64,000 nucleotides of DNA from an uncultured Olleya sp. (GCA_947503885.1 CANNFD010000005.1:224868-288867); one strand, 5' to 3'; shown: positions 17,133 to 26,108, counted from the first letter of the stretch. The notes: generated by a model not told the origin, from the sequence alone. Numbers and translations are program-made.

Positions 17133-17549
17133 ATGAAAAAATTACTTTTTATAGTTCTAATAACAGTTAAGTTTAGCTTTGCTCAAGAAACAGTACCCTT
17201 TAATATAATTGAAGATGTACCCATATTTCCTGGCTGCGAAAAACTAGATGCGATTGGAAAAAAGGATTGTATGAATATTGGTATTAATGAAATAATAAAA
17301 AGAAATTTTAACTTAAAAAAAGCCACCAGAGGTATCACTCTTGATAAAGGACTAATAAAAATATTTGTCTCATTTAAAATTGACGAAAACGGAATTGTCG
17401 ATGACATAAAAATAAAGGCTCCTCATCCAAAAATAGAAAAGGAAACCGCAAGAGTTATTAATCTAATACCTAAAATGAGACCAGGTTTACATCTAGGGAA
17501 GCCTGTCAAAGTAGCGTATACCTTACCTATTAAGTTTAGAATTAATTGA
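17133..17549 (+). CDS. Secreted protein with TonB C-terminal-like domain
   Basis: A 138-residue exported protein (signal peptide MKKLLFIVLITVKFSFAQ). The mature part opens with the flavobacterial signature EDVPIFPGCE and continues with FVSFKIDENGIVDDIKIKA, PHPKIEKETARVI and PKMRPGLHLGKPVKV, ending LPIKFRIN: a TonB C-terminal (energy transducer) domain. Unlike true TonB it has no N-terminal membrane anchor or proline-rich spacer, so it is a free periplasmic or lipoprotein-like domain of unknown partner. It starts 10 nt after thyA and probably shares its transcript. Confidence 0.8.
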   Translation: MKKLLFIVLITVKFSFAQETVPFNIIEDVPIFPGCEKLDAIGKKDCMNIGINEIIKRNFNLKKATRGITLDKGLIKIFVSFKIDENGIVDDIKIKAPHPKIEKETARVINLIPKMRPGLHLGKPVKVAYTLPIKFRIN

Positions 17550-17680
17550 TACGTTTTATTTATTCATCAATTTAAACAAACAGCTAATTTTATACTTTAT
17601 CACAGTCACTTTTTATTAAAATAAAAAGTGAAAAATAACACTTATAAAAACGCTAACTTTGCAATATAAATACTACACAT

Positions 17681-18592
17681 ATGTTTGGATTAAAGAAAAA
17701 AGACAAGCCTCAAATAGATAAAGAGCAACTAGAATTAATTAAAAATGCACAACGCAGAATCAAACAAAAAAAGCGTTTATACATACACTTTGTAATATTT
17801 TTAATTGGTGCAGTCTTTTTAATTATTGCCAACACGGTTTTAGGCATCGGAAAAAACACTATGTTTTTTGGCATCAATTGGTTTGTATACGCGATATTAG
17901 CATGGTTATTTTTATTTTTATACCACTTTGTAAATGTATTTATCACCTCTAAATTTATGGGTAAAGCGTGGGAAGAACAACAATTAGCCAAACTAGTTAA
18001 CCAACAAAAAATAAGAATTGAAAAGCTTAAACAACAAATAGAAAAAGAAGATCTACCAATTGCTAAAAGTGAAGTTTTTAAACAACAAAACAGTAAAGTA
18101 GTTAACAATTTAACCATTATTGTAGCTGCTGGAGAAAACAACGAAATTGGAAAAGACAATGGTCTAATTTGGCATTTAAGCGATGACTTAAAACGTTTTA
18201 AAGCATTAACTTCTGGCCACCATATTATTATGGGTCGTAAAACATTTGAAAGCTTCCCAAAACCGTTACCTAATCGCACACATATTGTTATATCTAGACA
18301 AGCTAACTACAAAGCTCCAGAGGGTGTTATTGTTGTAAACAGCTTAGAAGATGCTATTTTAAAAGCAAAAAAAGACACGCAACCTTTTATTATTGGTGGA
18401 GGCGAAATTTACAAACAAGCATTACCTTTTGCATCAAAAATCGAGCTAACTCGTGTACATTCTAATTTTGACGCAGATACTTTCTTTCCTGAAATTGATA
18501 AGACCCTTTGGAAAGAAACTGCAAATATATTTCATACAAAAGATGCCAATCATGAATTTGAATTTTCGTTTTTAACCTTCGAAAGAAAGTAA
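17681..18592 (+). CDS. Dihydrofolate reductase fused to a 2TM membrane domain
   Basis: A 303-residue protein in one uninterrupted frame. Residues about 14-100 are a 2TM domain: two membrane helices (33-53 and 63-90) with the family's NAQRRIKQKKRLYIHF and NWFVYAILAWLFLFLYH. A helical linker follows, then DHFR from about 144: LTIIVAAGENNEIGKDNGLI, catalytic acid in WHLSDDLKRFK (D168/D169 region), IMGRKTFESFPKPLPNRTHI and FIIGGGEIYKQALPFA. It reduces dihydrofolate to tetrahydrofolate and should be held at the inner membrane, with the catalytic domain in the cytoplasm. Free DHFR is about 160 aa, so the front half is an addition. Lies close to thyA. Confidence 0.92.
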   Translation: MFGLKKKDKPQIDKEQLELIKNAQRRIKQKKRLYIHFVIFLIGAVFLIIANTVLGIGKNTMFFGINWFVYAILAWLFLFLYHFVNVFITSKFMGKAWEEQQLAKLVNQQKIRIEKLKQQIEKEDLPIAKSEVFKQQNSKVVNNLTIIVAAGENNEIGKDNGLIWHLSDDLKRFKALTSGHHIIMGRKTFESFPKPLPNRTHIVISRQANYKAPEGVIVVNSLEDAILKAKKDTQPFIIGGGEIYKQALPFASKIELTRVHSNFDADTFFPEIDKTLWKETANIFHTKDANHEFEFSFLTFERK

Positions 18593-18619
18593 ATAAACAA
18601 TTTTGTCTAATTTCGCAGT

Positions 18620-20176
18620 ATGGTAAAAGATATTCAACTTCGTGTTTCTTTAAAAGAAGAAGAAATTCCAGATATTTTAATAAAAAAATCTGCGGAGTTT
18701 TTATCTATGTCTAGAAATGATATAACTGGCATTAAAGTACTACGCAAGTCAATTGACGCTAGAAAGCCAAAGATTATATTAAATTATAAAGTATCCGTTT
18801 ATATAAAAGAGCCGGTTCCGGAAACCTCAGATTATACTTTTGATTATAAAGACGTCTCAAAAGCAAAACCTATCCATATTATAGGATTTGGACCTGCAGG
18901 TATGTGGGCTGCTTTACGATGTATAGAACTTGGATTTAAACCTATAGTTATAGAACGCGGTGCGAATGTAAAAGACAGACGTCGTGATTTAAAAGCCATA
19001 AACCAAGATCATTTTGTTAATGAAGATTCTAACTATTGTTTTGGAGAAGGTGGTGCTGGAACTTATAGTGACGGAAAATTATACACACGTAGTTTAAAGC
19101 GTGGTGATGTCCGTCGAATTTTTGAAAACTTAGTATATCATGGTGCAACAGATCAAATTTTGGTCGACGCACATCCACACATTGGAACCAACAAACTTCC
19201 AAAAGTAGTCCAAAACATTCGTGAAAACATTATAAAATATGGGGGCGAAGTACATTTTAATACTCGCGTTACAGATTTTGTAATTAAGAATAATAAAATA
19301 CAAGCAATCCAACTTCAAAATGGTGAAGAGCTAATTACTGAAAAAGTAATATTAGCAACAGGTCATTCTGCTAGAGATATTTTTCAATTATTACATGACA
19401 AAAACATTGCAATAGAAGCTAAATCCTTTGCAATGGGTGTTAGAGCAGAGCATCCACAACACATTATAGATTCTATCCAATACCATTGCGAAGGTCCAAG
19501 ACCTGAGTTATTACCTGCAGCATCTTACAGTTTAGTACAACAAGTTAATGGACGTGGCGTGTATAGTTTTTGTATGTGTCCAGGAGGTTTTATAGTCCCT
19601 GCAGCTACTGCCAATGGAGAAGTTGTTGTAAACGGAATGTCACCTTCAAGGCGAAATAATAAATTTGCTAATTCAGGGATAGTTGTAGAAATTAATGCTG
19701 AACGTGATTTAAAAAAATACGAACATTTTGGTGCTTTAAAAGCTTTAGAATTTCAGAAAGATTTAGAAAAGTTAGCCTTTACAGCTGGTGGTCGTAGTCA
19801 AGTTGCACCTGCACAGCGAATGACGGATTTTGTAGAAGGAAAGTTATCAAATAGCTTAAACGAAACCTCTTATCAACCAGGTTTAAACAGCGCACCTTTA
19901 CATAGTTTATTCCCTAAATTAATTGGCAGTTCTTTAAGAAAAGGTTTTAAGGCTTTTGGCGATAAAATGAAAGGTTATTATACTGAAGAAGCTAATATTA
20001 TTGGGGTAGAATCCAGAACCTCATCACCTGTAAGTATTCCAAGAAATGAAAATTTAGCACATCCAGAAATTACAAATTTATTTCCTTGTGGTGAAGGCGG
20101 TGGTTATGCTGGTGGAATTATAAGTGCTGCAATGGATGGCGAACGTTGTGCAGAAGCTGCTACAGCCACACTTTAA
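18620..20176 (+). CDS. FAD-dependent oxidoreductase (COG2509-like)
   Basis: A 518-residue flavoprotein. A small N-terminal domain (1-90) precedes the FAD dinucleotide-binding fold, IIGFGPAGMWAALRCIELGF, with the acidic strand end IVIERG. Further flavin contacts are CFGEGGAGTYSDGKLYTR and the C-terminal FPCGEGGGYAGGIISAAMDG. The overall match is to uncharacterised FAD-dependent dehydrogenases (COG2509), whose substrate is unknown. It starts 28 nt after the DHFR gene and may share its transcript. No signal peptide, so cytoplasmic. Confidence 0.85.
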   Translation: MVKDIQLRVSLKEEEIPDILIKKSAEFLSMSRNDITGIKVLRKSIDARKPKIILNYKVSVYIKEPVPETSDYTFDYKDVSKAKPIHIIGFGPAGMWAALRCIELGFKPIVIERGANVKDRRRDLKAINQDHFVNEDSNYCFGEGGAGTYSDGKLYTRSLKRGDVRRIFENLVYHGATDQILVDAHPHIGTNKLPKVVQNIRENIIKYGGEVHFNTRVTDFVIKNNKIQAIQLQNGEELITEKVILATGHSARDIFQLLHDKNIAIEAKSFAMGVRAEHPQHIIDSIQYHCEGPRPELLPAASYSLVQQVNGRGVYSFCMCPGGFIVPAATANGEVVVNGMSPSRRNNKFANSGIVVEINAERDLKKYEHFGALKALEFQKDLEKLAFTAGGRSQVAPAQRMTDFVEGKLSNSLNETSYQPGLNSAPLHSLFPKLIGSSLRKGFKAFGDKMKGYYTEEANIIGVESRTSSPVSIPRNENLAHPEITNLFPCGEGGGYAGGIISAAMDGERCAEAATATL

Positions 20177-20287
20177 AGCTTCAATTGGATAACCTTTACA
20201 ATCTTAAAGCATTTTATATTTTGATAATAACAGTCTTGATTCCTTTTAAGATTTTATTCCTATTTTTGTCACTTAAATAAGAAAACA

Positions 20288-21187
20288 ATGAAAGCATATA
20301 TATTCCCTGGTCAAGGTGCCCAATTTACAGGAATGGGTCTTGATTTATACGAAAACTCACCAGAAGCACAACATTTATTTGAAGATGCTAATGCCATATT
20401 AGGCTTTAACATCACAGATATTATGTTTGAAGGTACTGCGGAACAATTAAAAGAAACAAAGGTTACACAACCTGCTATCTTTTTACACTCTGTTATTTTA
20501 GCAAAAACTTTAGGTGATAGTTTTAAACCAGAAATGGTTGCAGGACATAGTTTAGGCGAATTTTCGGCATTAGTAGCAGCAGGAGCTTTAAGCTTTAAAG
20601 ATGGTCTAAAATTAGTATCACAACGTGCCCAAGCTATGCAAAAAGCATGCGAAATGCATCCAAGTACTATGGCAGCAGTATTAGGCTTAGAAGATCAAGT
20701 TGTTGAAGATATCTGTGCTAAAATAGATGGTGTTGTTGTAGCAGCAAACTACAATTGTCCCGGACAGCTAGTAATATCAGGAGAGGTTGAAGCAGTTGAA
20801 CGTGCTTGTGAAGCTATGAAAGAAGCTGGTGCAAGACGTGCATTAATGTTACCTGTTGGAGGCGCTTTTCACTCGCCAATGATGGAGCCTGCAAGAGAAG
20901 AGTTAGCAGCAGCTATTGAAAACACAACCTTTAGCAAACCTAATTGCCCAATTTATCAAAATGTAACTGCTACTGCGATTACAGATGAAAATGAAATAAA
21001 AGCAAATTTAATATCGCAATTAACTGCTCCTGTACGTTGGACACAATCTGTACAACAAATGATTGAAGATGGTGCTACTTTATTTACTGAAGTTGGACCA
21101 GGAAAAGTACTTCAAGGTTTAGTTAAGAAAATAAATAGAGAAGCTCAGACTGAATCTGCAATACTTGAAACAAAAGCTGATGAGTAG
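20288..21187 (+). CDS. fabD: Malonyl-CoA:ACP transacylase
   Basis: A 299-residue FabD, loading malonyl groups onto acyl carrier protein for fatty-acid synthesis. The nucleophile Ser88 is in GHSLGEFSALVAAG, the partner His196 in GGAFHSPMMEPA, the N-terminal FPGQGAQFTGMG forms the oxyanion-side glutamine motif, and EVGPGKVLQGLVKKI closes the domain. Length is standard. It overlaps lspA by 8 nt (ATGAGTAG), so the two are translationally coupled. Confidence 0.96.
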   Translation: MKAYIFPGQGAQFTGMGLDLYENSPEAQHLFEDANAILGFNITDIMFEGTAEQLKETKVTQPAIFLHSVILAKTLGDSFKPEMVAGHSLGEFSALVAAGALSFKDGLKLVSQRAQAMQKACEMHPSTMAAVLGLEDQVVEDICAKIDGVVVAANYNCPGQLVISGEVEAVERACEAMKEAGARRALMLPVGGAFHSPMMEPAREELAAAIENTTFSKPNCPIYQNVTATAITDENEIKANLISQLTAPVRWTQSVQQMIEDGATLFTEVGPGKVLQGLVKKINREAQTESAILETKADE

Positions 21188-21662
21188 CAGAAACATTTTT
21201 ATAATAGGTCTAATTGTATTTAATATAATTATAGATCAAGTCTCAAAATTTATAGTAAGAGCAGACGTAGTTGCTAGAACTGAAACCGAAATATTTGGTC
21301 AATATTTTACACTTCATAATGTAGAAAATAAAGGCGCTTTTTTAGGAATGGGAAGTGATTTTAGCCCTACATTAAGAATTGCGTTACTATTAGTTTTACC
21401 TATAATTGTTTTAGCCTTAGTGCTAAGACATATTATTAAAGACAAAACAATAGATACCATGAGCCTTGTTGGGTTTTGTTGTATTATTGGTGGAGGTATA
21501 GCAAATGTATATGACAGGGTTGTTTATGGGTCCGTTACTGACTTTTTACATATTGACTTAGGCGGTGTCTTTAGGACAGGAATATTTAACATAGCAGATG
21601 TTTCTGTTATGGTTGGAATGGGGAGCTTAATTGTTGGCAGTTTTAAAAAGAAGAAAGCATAA
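21180..21662 (+). CDS. lspA: Lipoprotein signal peptidase (signal peptidase II)
   Basis: A 160-residue inner-membrane aspartyl protease cleaving signal peptides of prolipoproteins. Four membrane segments are visible; the two catalytic aspartates are D112 (ANVYDRVVYGSVTDF) and D140 (FNIADVSVM), and NKGAFLGM is the conserved N-G-A-F loop. I chose the ATG at 21180, overlapping the fabD stop by 8 nt; an in-frame TTG at 21165 is less likely. It would process the lipoproteins encoded in this window (25802 and about 36-38 kb). A terminator follows. Confidence 0.96.
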   Translation: MSSRNIFIIGLIVFNIIIDQVSKFIVRADVVARTETEIFGQYFTLHNVENKGAFLGMGSDFSPTLRIALLLVLPIIVLALVLRHIIKDKTIDTMSLVGFCCIIGGGIANVYDRVVYGSVTDFLHIDLGGVFRTGIFNIADVSVMVGMGSLIVGSFKKKKA

Positions 21663-21693
21663 AAAAAGCCTCGAATAATTCGAGGCTTTTTTT
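21662..21693. terminator. Bidirectional terminator between convergent genes
   Basis: Stem AAAAAGCCTCGAA / TTCGAGGCTTTTT with a 3-nt loop, flanked by A and T runs on both sides, so it can stop transcripts from lspA (plus) and from the small gene at 21696-21887 (minus). Confidence 0.9.
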
Positions 21694-21695
21694 AT

Positions 21696-21887
21696 TTATC
21701 TAGCTAAGTTACAATCACTGCAATCTTTTACTTCTCCGTAGTATGTTTCACGATATTTATGAAGCGTTTTAACCGGTATACCTAGAACTTGTTTTTTAAT
21801 ATAAGTTACTTTGGCATTTAACCTCCCCATCTTGGGAGCAAATCTGTTTTCTTGTCTTGTCTGACGTTTTACTGTAATCAATTTCAT
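21696..21887 (-). CDS. Small conserved basic protein, unknown function
   Basis: A 63-residue protein, very basic at the N-terminus (MKLITVKRQTRQENRFAPKM) with a C-terminal CSDC pair (KDCSDCNLAR). It has its own intergenic space, converges on lspA with a shared terminator 3 bp from its stop, and is not overlapped by any larger gene, all of which favour a real gene. From memory, near-identical small proteins occur in other flavobacteria, but no function is known. The two Cys could bind metal. A basic, nucleic-acid-binding protein is a guess. Confidence 0.7.
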   Translation of the reverse strand: MKLITVKRQTRQENRFAPKMGRLNAKVTYIKKQVLGIPVKTLHKYRETYYGEVKDCSDCNLAR

Positions 21888-22056
21888 TGTTTTATCATTT
21901 GCATTAGCTACAAAGTAAACAAAAATTTGATATAATAACGAATTTAATTAACTAAAATATTGTTAATCAACATATTAATACAAATACAATAATAAGTTGT
22001 TATAATAATTATGAGATTGTTAATTATAAGGTAGTACAAGTCAAGATATAATAATG

Positions 22057-23070
22057 TTAATTTATAACCTTTTGCCACTTCCAAGCTGACAACATAGCCT
22101 GCTCTAAAGTGGACTGTGCTTTCCAACCTAATACAGTATTAGCTTTAGTAGTATCTGCATAAGCGGATATTACGTCACCAGGACGCCTATCCACTATTTT
22201 ATAATTTAGTTTTGTGTTAGACACTTTTTCAAACGCTTTAATAACTTCAAGAACTGTACTTCCTTTACCTGTCCCTAAATTAAAGACTTCAAAATTTGTC
22301 GCATTTTTACTTTCTAATAAGCGTTGTAATGCTATTACATGGGCTTTAGCCAAATCTACAACATGAATATAATCCCTTACACAAGTACCATCTGAGGTTG
22401 GATAATCGTCTCCAAATACAGACAATTGTTCTCTTTTACCTATTGCTGTTTGGGTTATGTATGGTATTAAATTTTGTGGAACGCCTATTGGCAACTCTCC
22501 TATTTTAGCGGATTGATGCGCACCAATTGGATTAAAATATCTTAAAGCGATACTATTTAGTTGTGCATTTACTTTACAGGTGTCTTTAATAATCTCCTCT
22601 CCTATTTGTTTTGTATTTCCGTATGGTGATTCTGCTGGTTTAATAGGTGCTGTTTCTGCAATTGGCATTGTGTCTGCCTGACCATATACAGTACATGAGG
22701 AACTAAATATAAAATTAGAAACTTTTAATTTTATTAATTCCTGCAATACATACACTAGGGTGTTAATATTATTTTCGTAGTACATCAAAGGATTATCTAC
22801 GCTTTCTCCAACTGCTTTACTTGCAGCAAAATGTATTACGCCTTGAATGTCTTGATGCGCCTTGAAAAAAGCTTGAACTGCTGATTTATTTTTTAAATCT
22901 AACTTTTCAAAAATTGGACTTTTACCTGTTATAGCAACAATACCTTTCAAAACCTCTAACGAGGCATTTGAAAGGTTATCTATTATCACTACTTGGTATC
23001 CTTTATTTTGAAGCTCTACAACTGTGTGTGAGCCTATAAAGCCTAAACCTCCGGTTACTAATATTTTCAT
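22057..23070 (-). CDS. galE: UDP-glucose 4-epimerase
   Basis: A 337-residue extended short-chain dehydrogenase interconverting UDP-glucose and UDP-galactose (or the GlcNAc/GalNAc pair) for surface polysaccharide synthesis. NAD-binding GGLGFIGSH is at 7-15, the catalytic Ser-Tyr-Lys set is SSSCTVYG then Y150-x3-K154 (PYGNTK), and RYFNPIGAH and RRPGDVISAYADT are GalE signatures. It lies downstream of the sugar aminotransferase gene on the same strand, with a palindromic repeat between them. Confidence 0.95.
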   Translation of the reverse strand: MKILVTGGLGFIGSHTVVELQNKGYQVVIIDNLSNASLEVLKGIVAITGKSPIFEKLDLKNKSAVQAFFKAHQDIQGVIHFAASKAVGESVDNPLMYYENNINTLVYVLQELIKLKVSNFIFSSSCTVYGQADTMPIAETAPIKPAESPYGNTKQIGEEIIKDTCKVNAQLNSIALRYFNPIGAHQSAKIGELPIGVPQNLIPYITQTAIGKREQLSVFGDDYPTSDGTCVRDYIHVVDLAKAHVIALQRLLESKNATNFEVFNLGTGKGSTVLEVIKAFEKVSNTKLNYKIVDRRPGDVISAYADTTKANTVLGWKAQSTLEQAMLSAWKWQKVIN

Positions 23071-23081
23071 TGGCTAAGATG

Positions 23082-23173
23082 TGCGTTAGGGATAGTAGCG
23101 TTATCCTTTTTTTGCTGCCATATATGGCAAAAAAAGATTCTAGCGGATAGCCCGACCTTTATGGTAACGCCCT
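23082..23173. repeat. Palindromic intergenic element of about 90 bp, copy 1
   Basis: Outer ends GCGTTA and TAACGC are inverted, the inner ATCC / GGAT pair frames a core CTTTTTTTGCTGCCATATAT followed by GGCAAAAAAAG, which folds into a T- and A-flanked hairpin. It fills the gap between the aminotransferase and galE; the aminotransferase TAG overlaps its edge. A second copy at 56722-56811 is about 87% identical by eye. Elements of this form are common between flavobacterial genes as far as I recall; the hairpin could act as a terminator. Confidence 0.85.
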
Positions 23174-24329
23174 AATTATTGTTTACAAATTTTATTACAG
23201 TATCTGTTATAAATTTGATTTGATCTGCTTCAAGCTCGGTATGCATTGGTAAGGATATAACCTCTTTTATTAATTGATTTGTGACAGGAAAATCTGCTTC
23301 GTTATAACGGTCGTCTTTATATGCTTTTTGAGAGTGTAAAGGGATTGGATAATAGACTCCGCATGGGATTCCGTTATCGTTTAAATGTTTTACTAATGCG
23401 TCTCTGTCTACGTTTTTAACTTTTAAAGTGTATTGATGAAACACGTGACAGTCACAAGTATCGCAAATACCATCACATCCATTAACTGTTTTTGGTGTTA
23501 TTACATTATTAACATCTTTGAATGCTGCGTTATATTGTCTTGCTGCATCACGTCTTGCATTATTATAGCTATCTAATTTTGGTAGTTTTGCGTCTAAAAC
23601 TGCTGCTTGAATTGAGTCTAAACGAGAGTTTACACCTACTACATCGTGATGATAACGTTGGTACATACCATGATTAACTATACCTCTTAAGGTATGTGCT
23701 AGGTCGTCGTCGTTTGTAAAAATTGCGCCTCCATCACCATAACATCCTAAGTTTTTAGATGGAAAAAATGAAGTGGAAGCCACGTGACCAATGGTTCCTG
23801 ATTTTGCTTTTGTACCGTCAGAATAAGTATAATTTGCACCTATACCTTGGGCATTATCTTCTATAACATATAGATTATGTTCTTTTGCAATTTGCATAAT
23901 CGCCTCCATATTTGCACATTGACCAAATAAATGTACGGGTACTATTGCTTTTGTTTTTGGTGTGATCGCTTTTTTTATAGCTTCTATACTAATATTAAAA
24001 TCATCTGGATTTACATCTACTAAAACTGGTGTCAATTTTAATAATGCAATAACCTCTACAGTTGCAGCAAAAGTAAAGTCTGCAGTAATAACCTCGTCGC
24101 CTTGTTCTAATCCTAATCCCATCATTGCTATTTGCAATGCATCTGTACCATTTGCACAAGGTATGACGTGTTTTACACCCAAATAGTCTTCTAGGTTTTT
24201 CTGAAACTCTTTAACCTTTGGTCCATTAATAAAAGTAGTATTGTCAATAATTTCTTGAATTGAAGCATCTACTTCATTTTTTATTGCTGCGTATTGACCT
24301 TTAAGGTCGACCATTTGTATATCTTTCAT
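23172..24329 (-). CDS. DegT/DnrJ/EryC1/StrS-family sugar aminotransferase
   Basis: A 385-residue PLP enzyme transferring an amino group to a keto sugar nucleotide for LPS, O-antigen or capsule building blocks. The PLP lysine is K192 in STSFFPSKNLGCYGDGGAIF, the cofactor aspartate lies in VIEDNAQGIGA, and the substrate loop GVYYPIPLHSQ is near the C-terminus. A four-cysteine segment (C285, C289, C292, C294 in CDGICDTCDCHVFHQY) is inserted before the conserved HQY strand. The exact sugar is unknown. It is divergent from waaA and upstream of galE. Confidence 0.93.
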   Translation of the reverse strand: MKDIQMVDLKGQYAAIKNEVDASIQEIIDNTTFINGPKVKEFQKNLEDYLGVKHVIPCANGTDALQIAMMGLGLEQGDEVITADFTFAATVEVIALLKLTPVLVDVNPDDFNISIEAIKKAITPKTKAIVPVHLFGQCANMEAIMQIAKEHNLYVIEDNAQGIGANYTYSDGTKAKSGTIGHVASTSFFPSKNLGCYGDGGAIFTNDDDLAHTLRGIVNHGMYQRYHHDVVGVNSRLDSIQAAVLDAKLPKLDSYNNARRDAARQYNAAFKDVNNVITPKTVNGCDGICDTCDCHVFHQYTLKVKNVDRDALVKHLNDNGIPCGVYYPIPLHSQKAYKDDRYNEADFPVTNQLIKEVISLPMHTELEADQIKFITDTVIKFVNNN

Positions 24330-24408
24330 GTATAATAGTATAATATGCTATTTAAAGAATTAGCTTTAAATTTTAAATTTATAATTACCGAATTTACAAA
24401 AATACCAA

Positions 24409-25686
24409 ATGCTAAGCAATGAATTGTTTATTTTAGCAAAAATAGTATTAGTGAACTTATTATATAACATAACCATACAATTAGCCTCTTGGGTTTTAAA
24501 AATTTTAAGCTTATTTAACAACAAGCTTAAATTGGGCGTCATTGGTCGTGCCGAAACTTTTAACAAATTAAAGCAATCTTTAAAAAAAGGAGATAAAACT
24601 TTATGGTTTCATTGTGCGTCTTTAGGAGAATACGAACAAGGTTTACCTATTTTTACAGAATTAAGAAAAGACTATCCTAACCATAAAATTGTACTTTCTT
24701 TTTTCTCGCCCTCCGGTTATGAAATTAGAAAAAATGCACCTATAGCAGATGTTATTGTCTATTTACCTTTAGACACAAAAAGCAATGCTAAACAGTTTGT
24801 TAAACTTATCAATCCGGAGTTAACAGTTTTTGTTAAGTATGAAATTTGGCCAAATTACTTGAACCAAATCAAAGCCAATGGTTTGAAAGCTATTTTAATT
24901 TCGGCAGTTTTTAGAAAAGACCAAACTTTTTTTAAATGGTATGGAAGACAAACAAAAAAAGCTTTATTTGCTTTTAAACATATTTTTACACAAGACGAAA
25001 CTTCAAAACAGCTTATTGAAACTATTGGCTATAACAATGTAACTGTATCAGGCGACACTAGATTTGATCGTGTATTAAACCAATTAAAAATTAATAATAA
25101 TTTAGCGTTTATTGAAAAGTTTATAGATAATAAATTATGTGTTGTAATTGGCAGTTCTTGGCCTGAAGACGAAACACTTTTAATAGATTTTATAAACAAC
25201 TATAAAGGTCAACCTATTAAATTTATAATAGCACCACATAATATTAAATCTAAACAGATTAAGAGTTTACAATCCAGCTTAACCAAACCAACTATTCTAT
25301 TTACTGAAAAAGGAAATCTAGACTTAAAAAAGTATGACGTTTTTATTTTAGACACAATTGGTCTATTAAGTAAAGTTTATAGCTATGCAGACATTGCTTA
25401 TGTTGGTGGTGCAATGGGCACTACCGGCTTACACAACATTTTAGAACCCGCTGTTTTTGGTATACCTATTATTATTGGTAACAATTACTCCAAATTCCCT
25501 GAAGCTAGCCTGATGATTAAAAATAATGGATTGATATCGGTTAAAAACATATCAGAATTGACAACCAACCTTAACAAATTAATTGCAAATGAAGGTTTTA
25601 GAGAAGTTACAGGACAACAAAATTTAAAATTTATTAAAAAAAACAAAGGAGCTGTAGTCCAAATCATAAACTATTTACGTATTTAG
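24409..25686 (+). CDS. waaA: 3-deoxy-D-manno-octulosonic acid (Kdo) transferase
   Basis: A 425-residue GT-B glycosyltransferase adding Kdo to lipid A precursor at the inner leaflet of the inner membrane. An N-terminal hydrophobic anchor (8-33) is followed by LWFHCASLGEYEQGLPI with the catalytic Glu, FVKYEIWPNYL and ISAVFRKDQ, and the C-terminal CMP-Kdo site VGGAMGTTGLHNILEPAVFG. Length matches KdtA/WaaA. It is divergent from the sugar aminotransferase and belongs with galE to the envelope polysaccharide theme. Confidence 0.95.
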   Translation: MLSNELFILAKIVLVNLLYNITIQLASWVLKILSLFNNKLKLGVIGRAETFNKLKQSLKKGDKTLWFHCASLGEYEQGLPIFTELRKDYPNHKIVLSFFSPSGYEIRKNAPIADVIVYLPLDTKSNAKQFVKLINPELTVFVKYEIWPNYLNQIKANGLKAILISAVFRKDQTFFKWYGRQTKKALFAFKHIFTQDETSKQLIETIGYNNVTVSGDTRFDRVLNQLKINNNLAFIEKFIDNKLCVVIGSSWPEDETLLIDFINNYKGQPIKFIIAPHNIKSKQIKSLQSSLTKPTILFTEKGNLDLKKYDVFILDTIGLLSKVYSYADIAYVGGAMGTTGLHNILEPAVFGIPIIIGNNYSKFPEASLMIKNNGLISVKNISELTTNLNKLIANEGFREVTGQQNLKFIKKNKGAVVQIINYLRI

Positions 25687-25801
25687 TCTATAAAATATGT
25701 ATTTAATAGCTTAAACGTTAAAATAATTCTTATTTAAATCTTTTTTTGACAGATAAGTTACTAATTTTGAAAACTATAATAACACTAAAATTTACAAACC
25801 A

Positions 25802-26086
25802 ATGAAAAAACTATTATTAAGTGCTGTACTTGTATCAGCTATCGCTTTTACATCTTGTAGAGAAGTTAAAGAAAATGCAGACAAAGCTGGAGACTCAGTT
25901 GAAAATGCAGTTCAAGAAACTGGAGACGCTATTAACGAAGCTGCTCAAGAAACTGAGGAAGCTGTTGAAGGTGGATTTGAAGCAACTGGTAAAGCTATAG
26001 ATAATGCAGTTAACGAAACTAAGGAAGCTGGAGAATCTGTAAAAGATGCTGTAAACGAAGTTTCTGACGACCTGAAAAAAGACTAA
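25802..26086 (+). CDS. Small lipoprotein with LEA-like amphipathic repeats
   Basis: A 94-residue protein with a lipoprotein signal (MKKLLLSAVLVSAIAFTSC, lipobox FTSC, Cys at 19). The mature part is one long acidic amphipathic helix built from degenerate 11-residue repeats such as ENAVQETGDAINEAAQETEE and GKAIDNAVNETKEAGESVKD. This pattern resembles late-embryogenesis-abundant or YtxH-type stress proteins and Lpp-like coiled coils; function unproven. It stands alone and ends in a strong terminator. Confidence 0.8.
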   Translation: MKKLLLSAVLVSAIAFTSCREVKENADKAGDSVENAVQETGDAINEAAQETEEAVEGGFEATGKAIDNAVNETKEAGESVKDAVNEVSDDLKKD

Positions 26087-26108
26087 TTTTTATAAAATTA
26101 TCTAAATA

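Noticed and set aside
17607..17630. Hairpin CACTTTTTAT / ATAAAAAGTG upstream of the DHFR gene
   Set aside because: All A-T except two pairs and no T-run on either side; too weak to call a terminator.
17710..18279. 189-codon antisense frame within the 2TM-DHFR gene
   Set aside because: Shadow of a clear gene, with no signal or domain of its own.
21944..22126. 60-codon frame near the end of galE
   Set aside because: It overlaps galE out of frame and is otherwise very AT-rich; no sign of coding.
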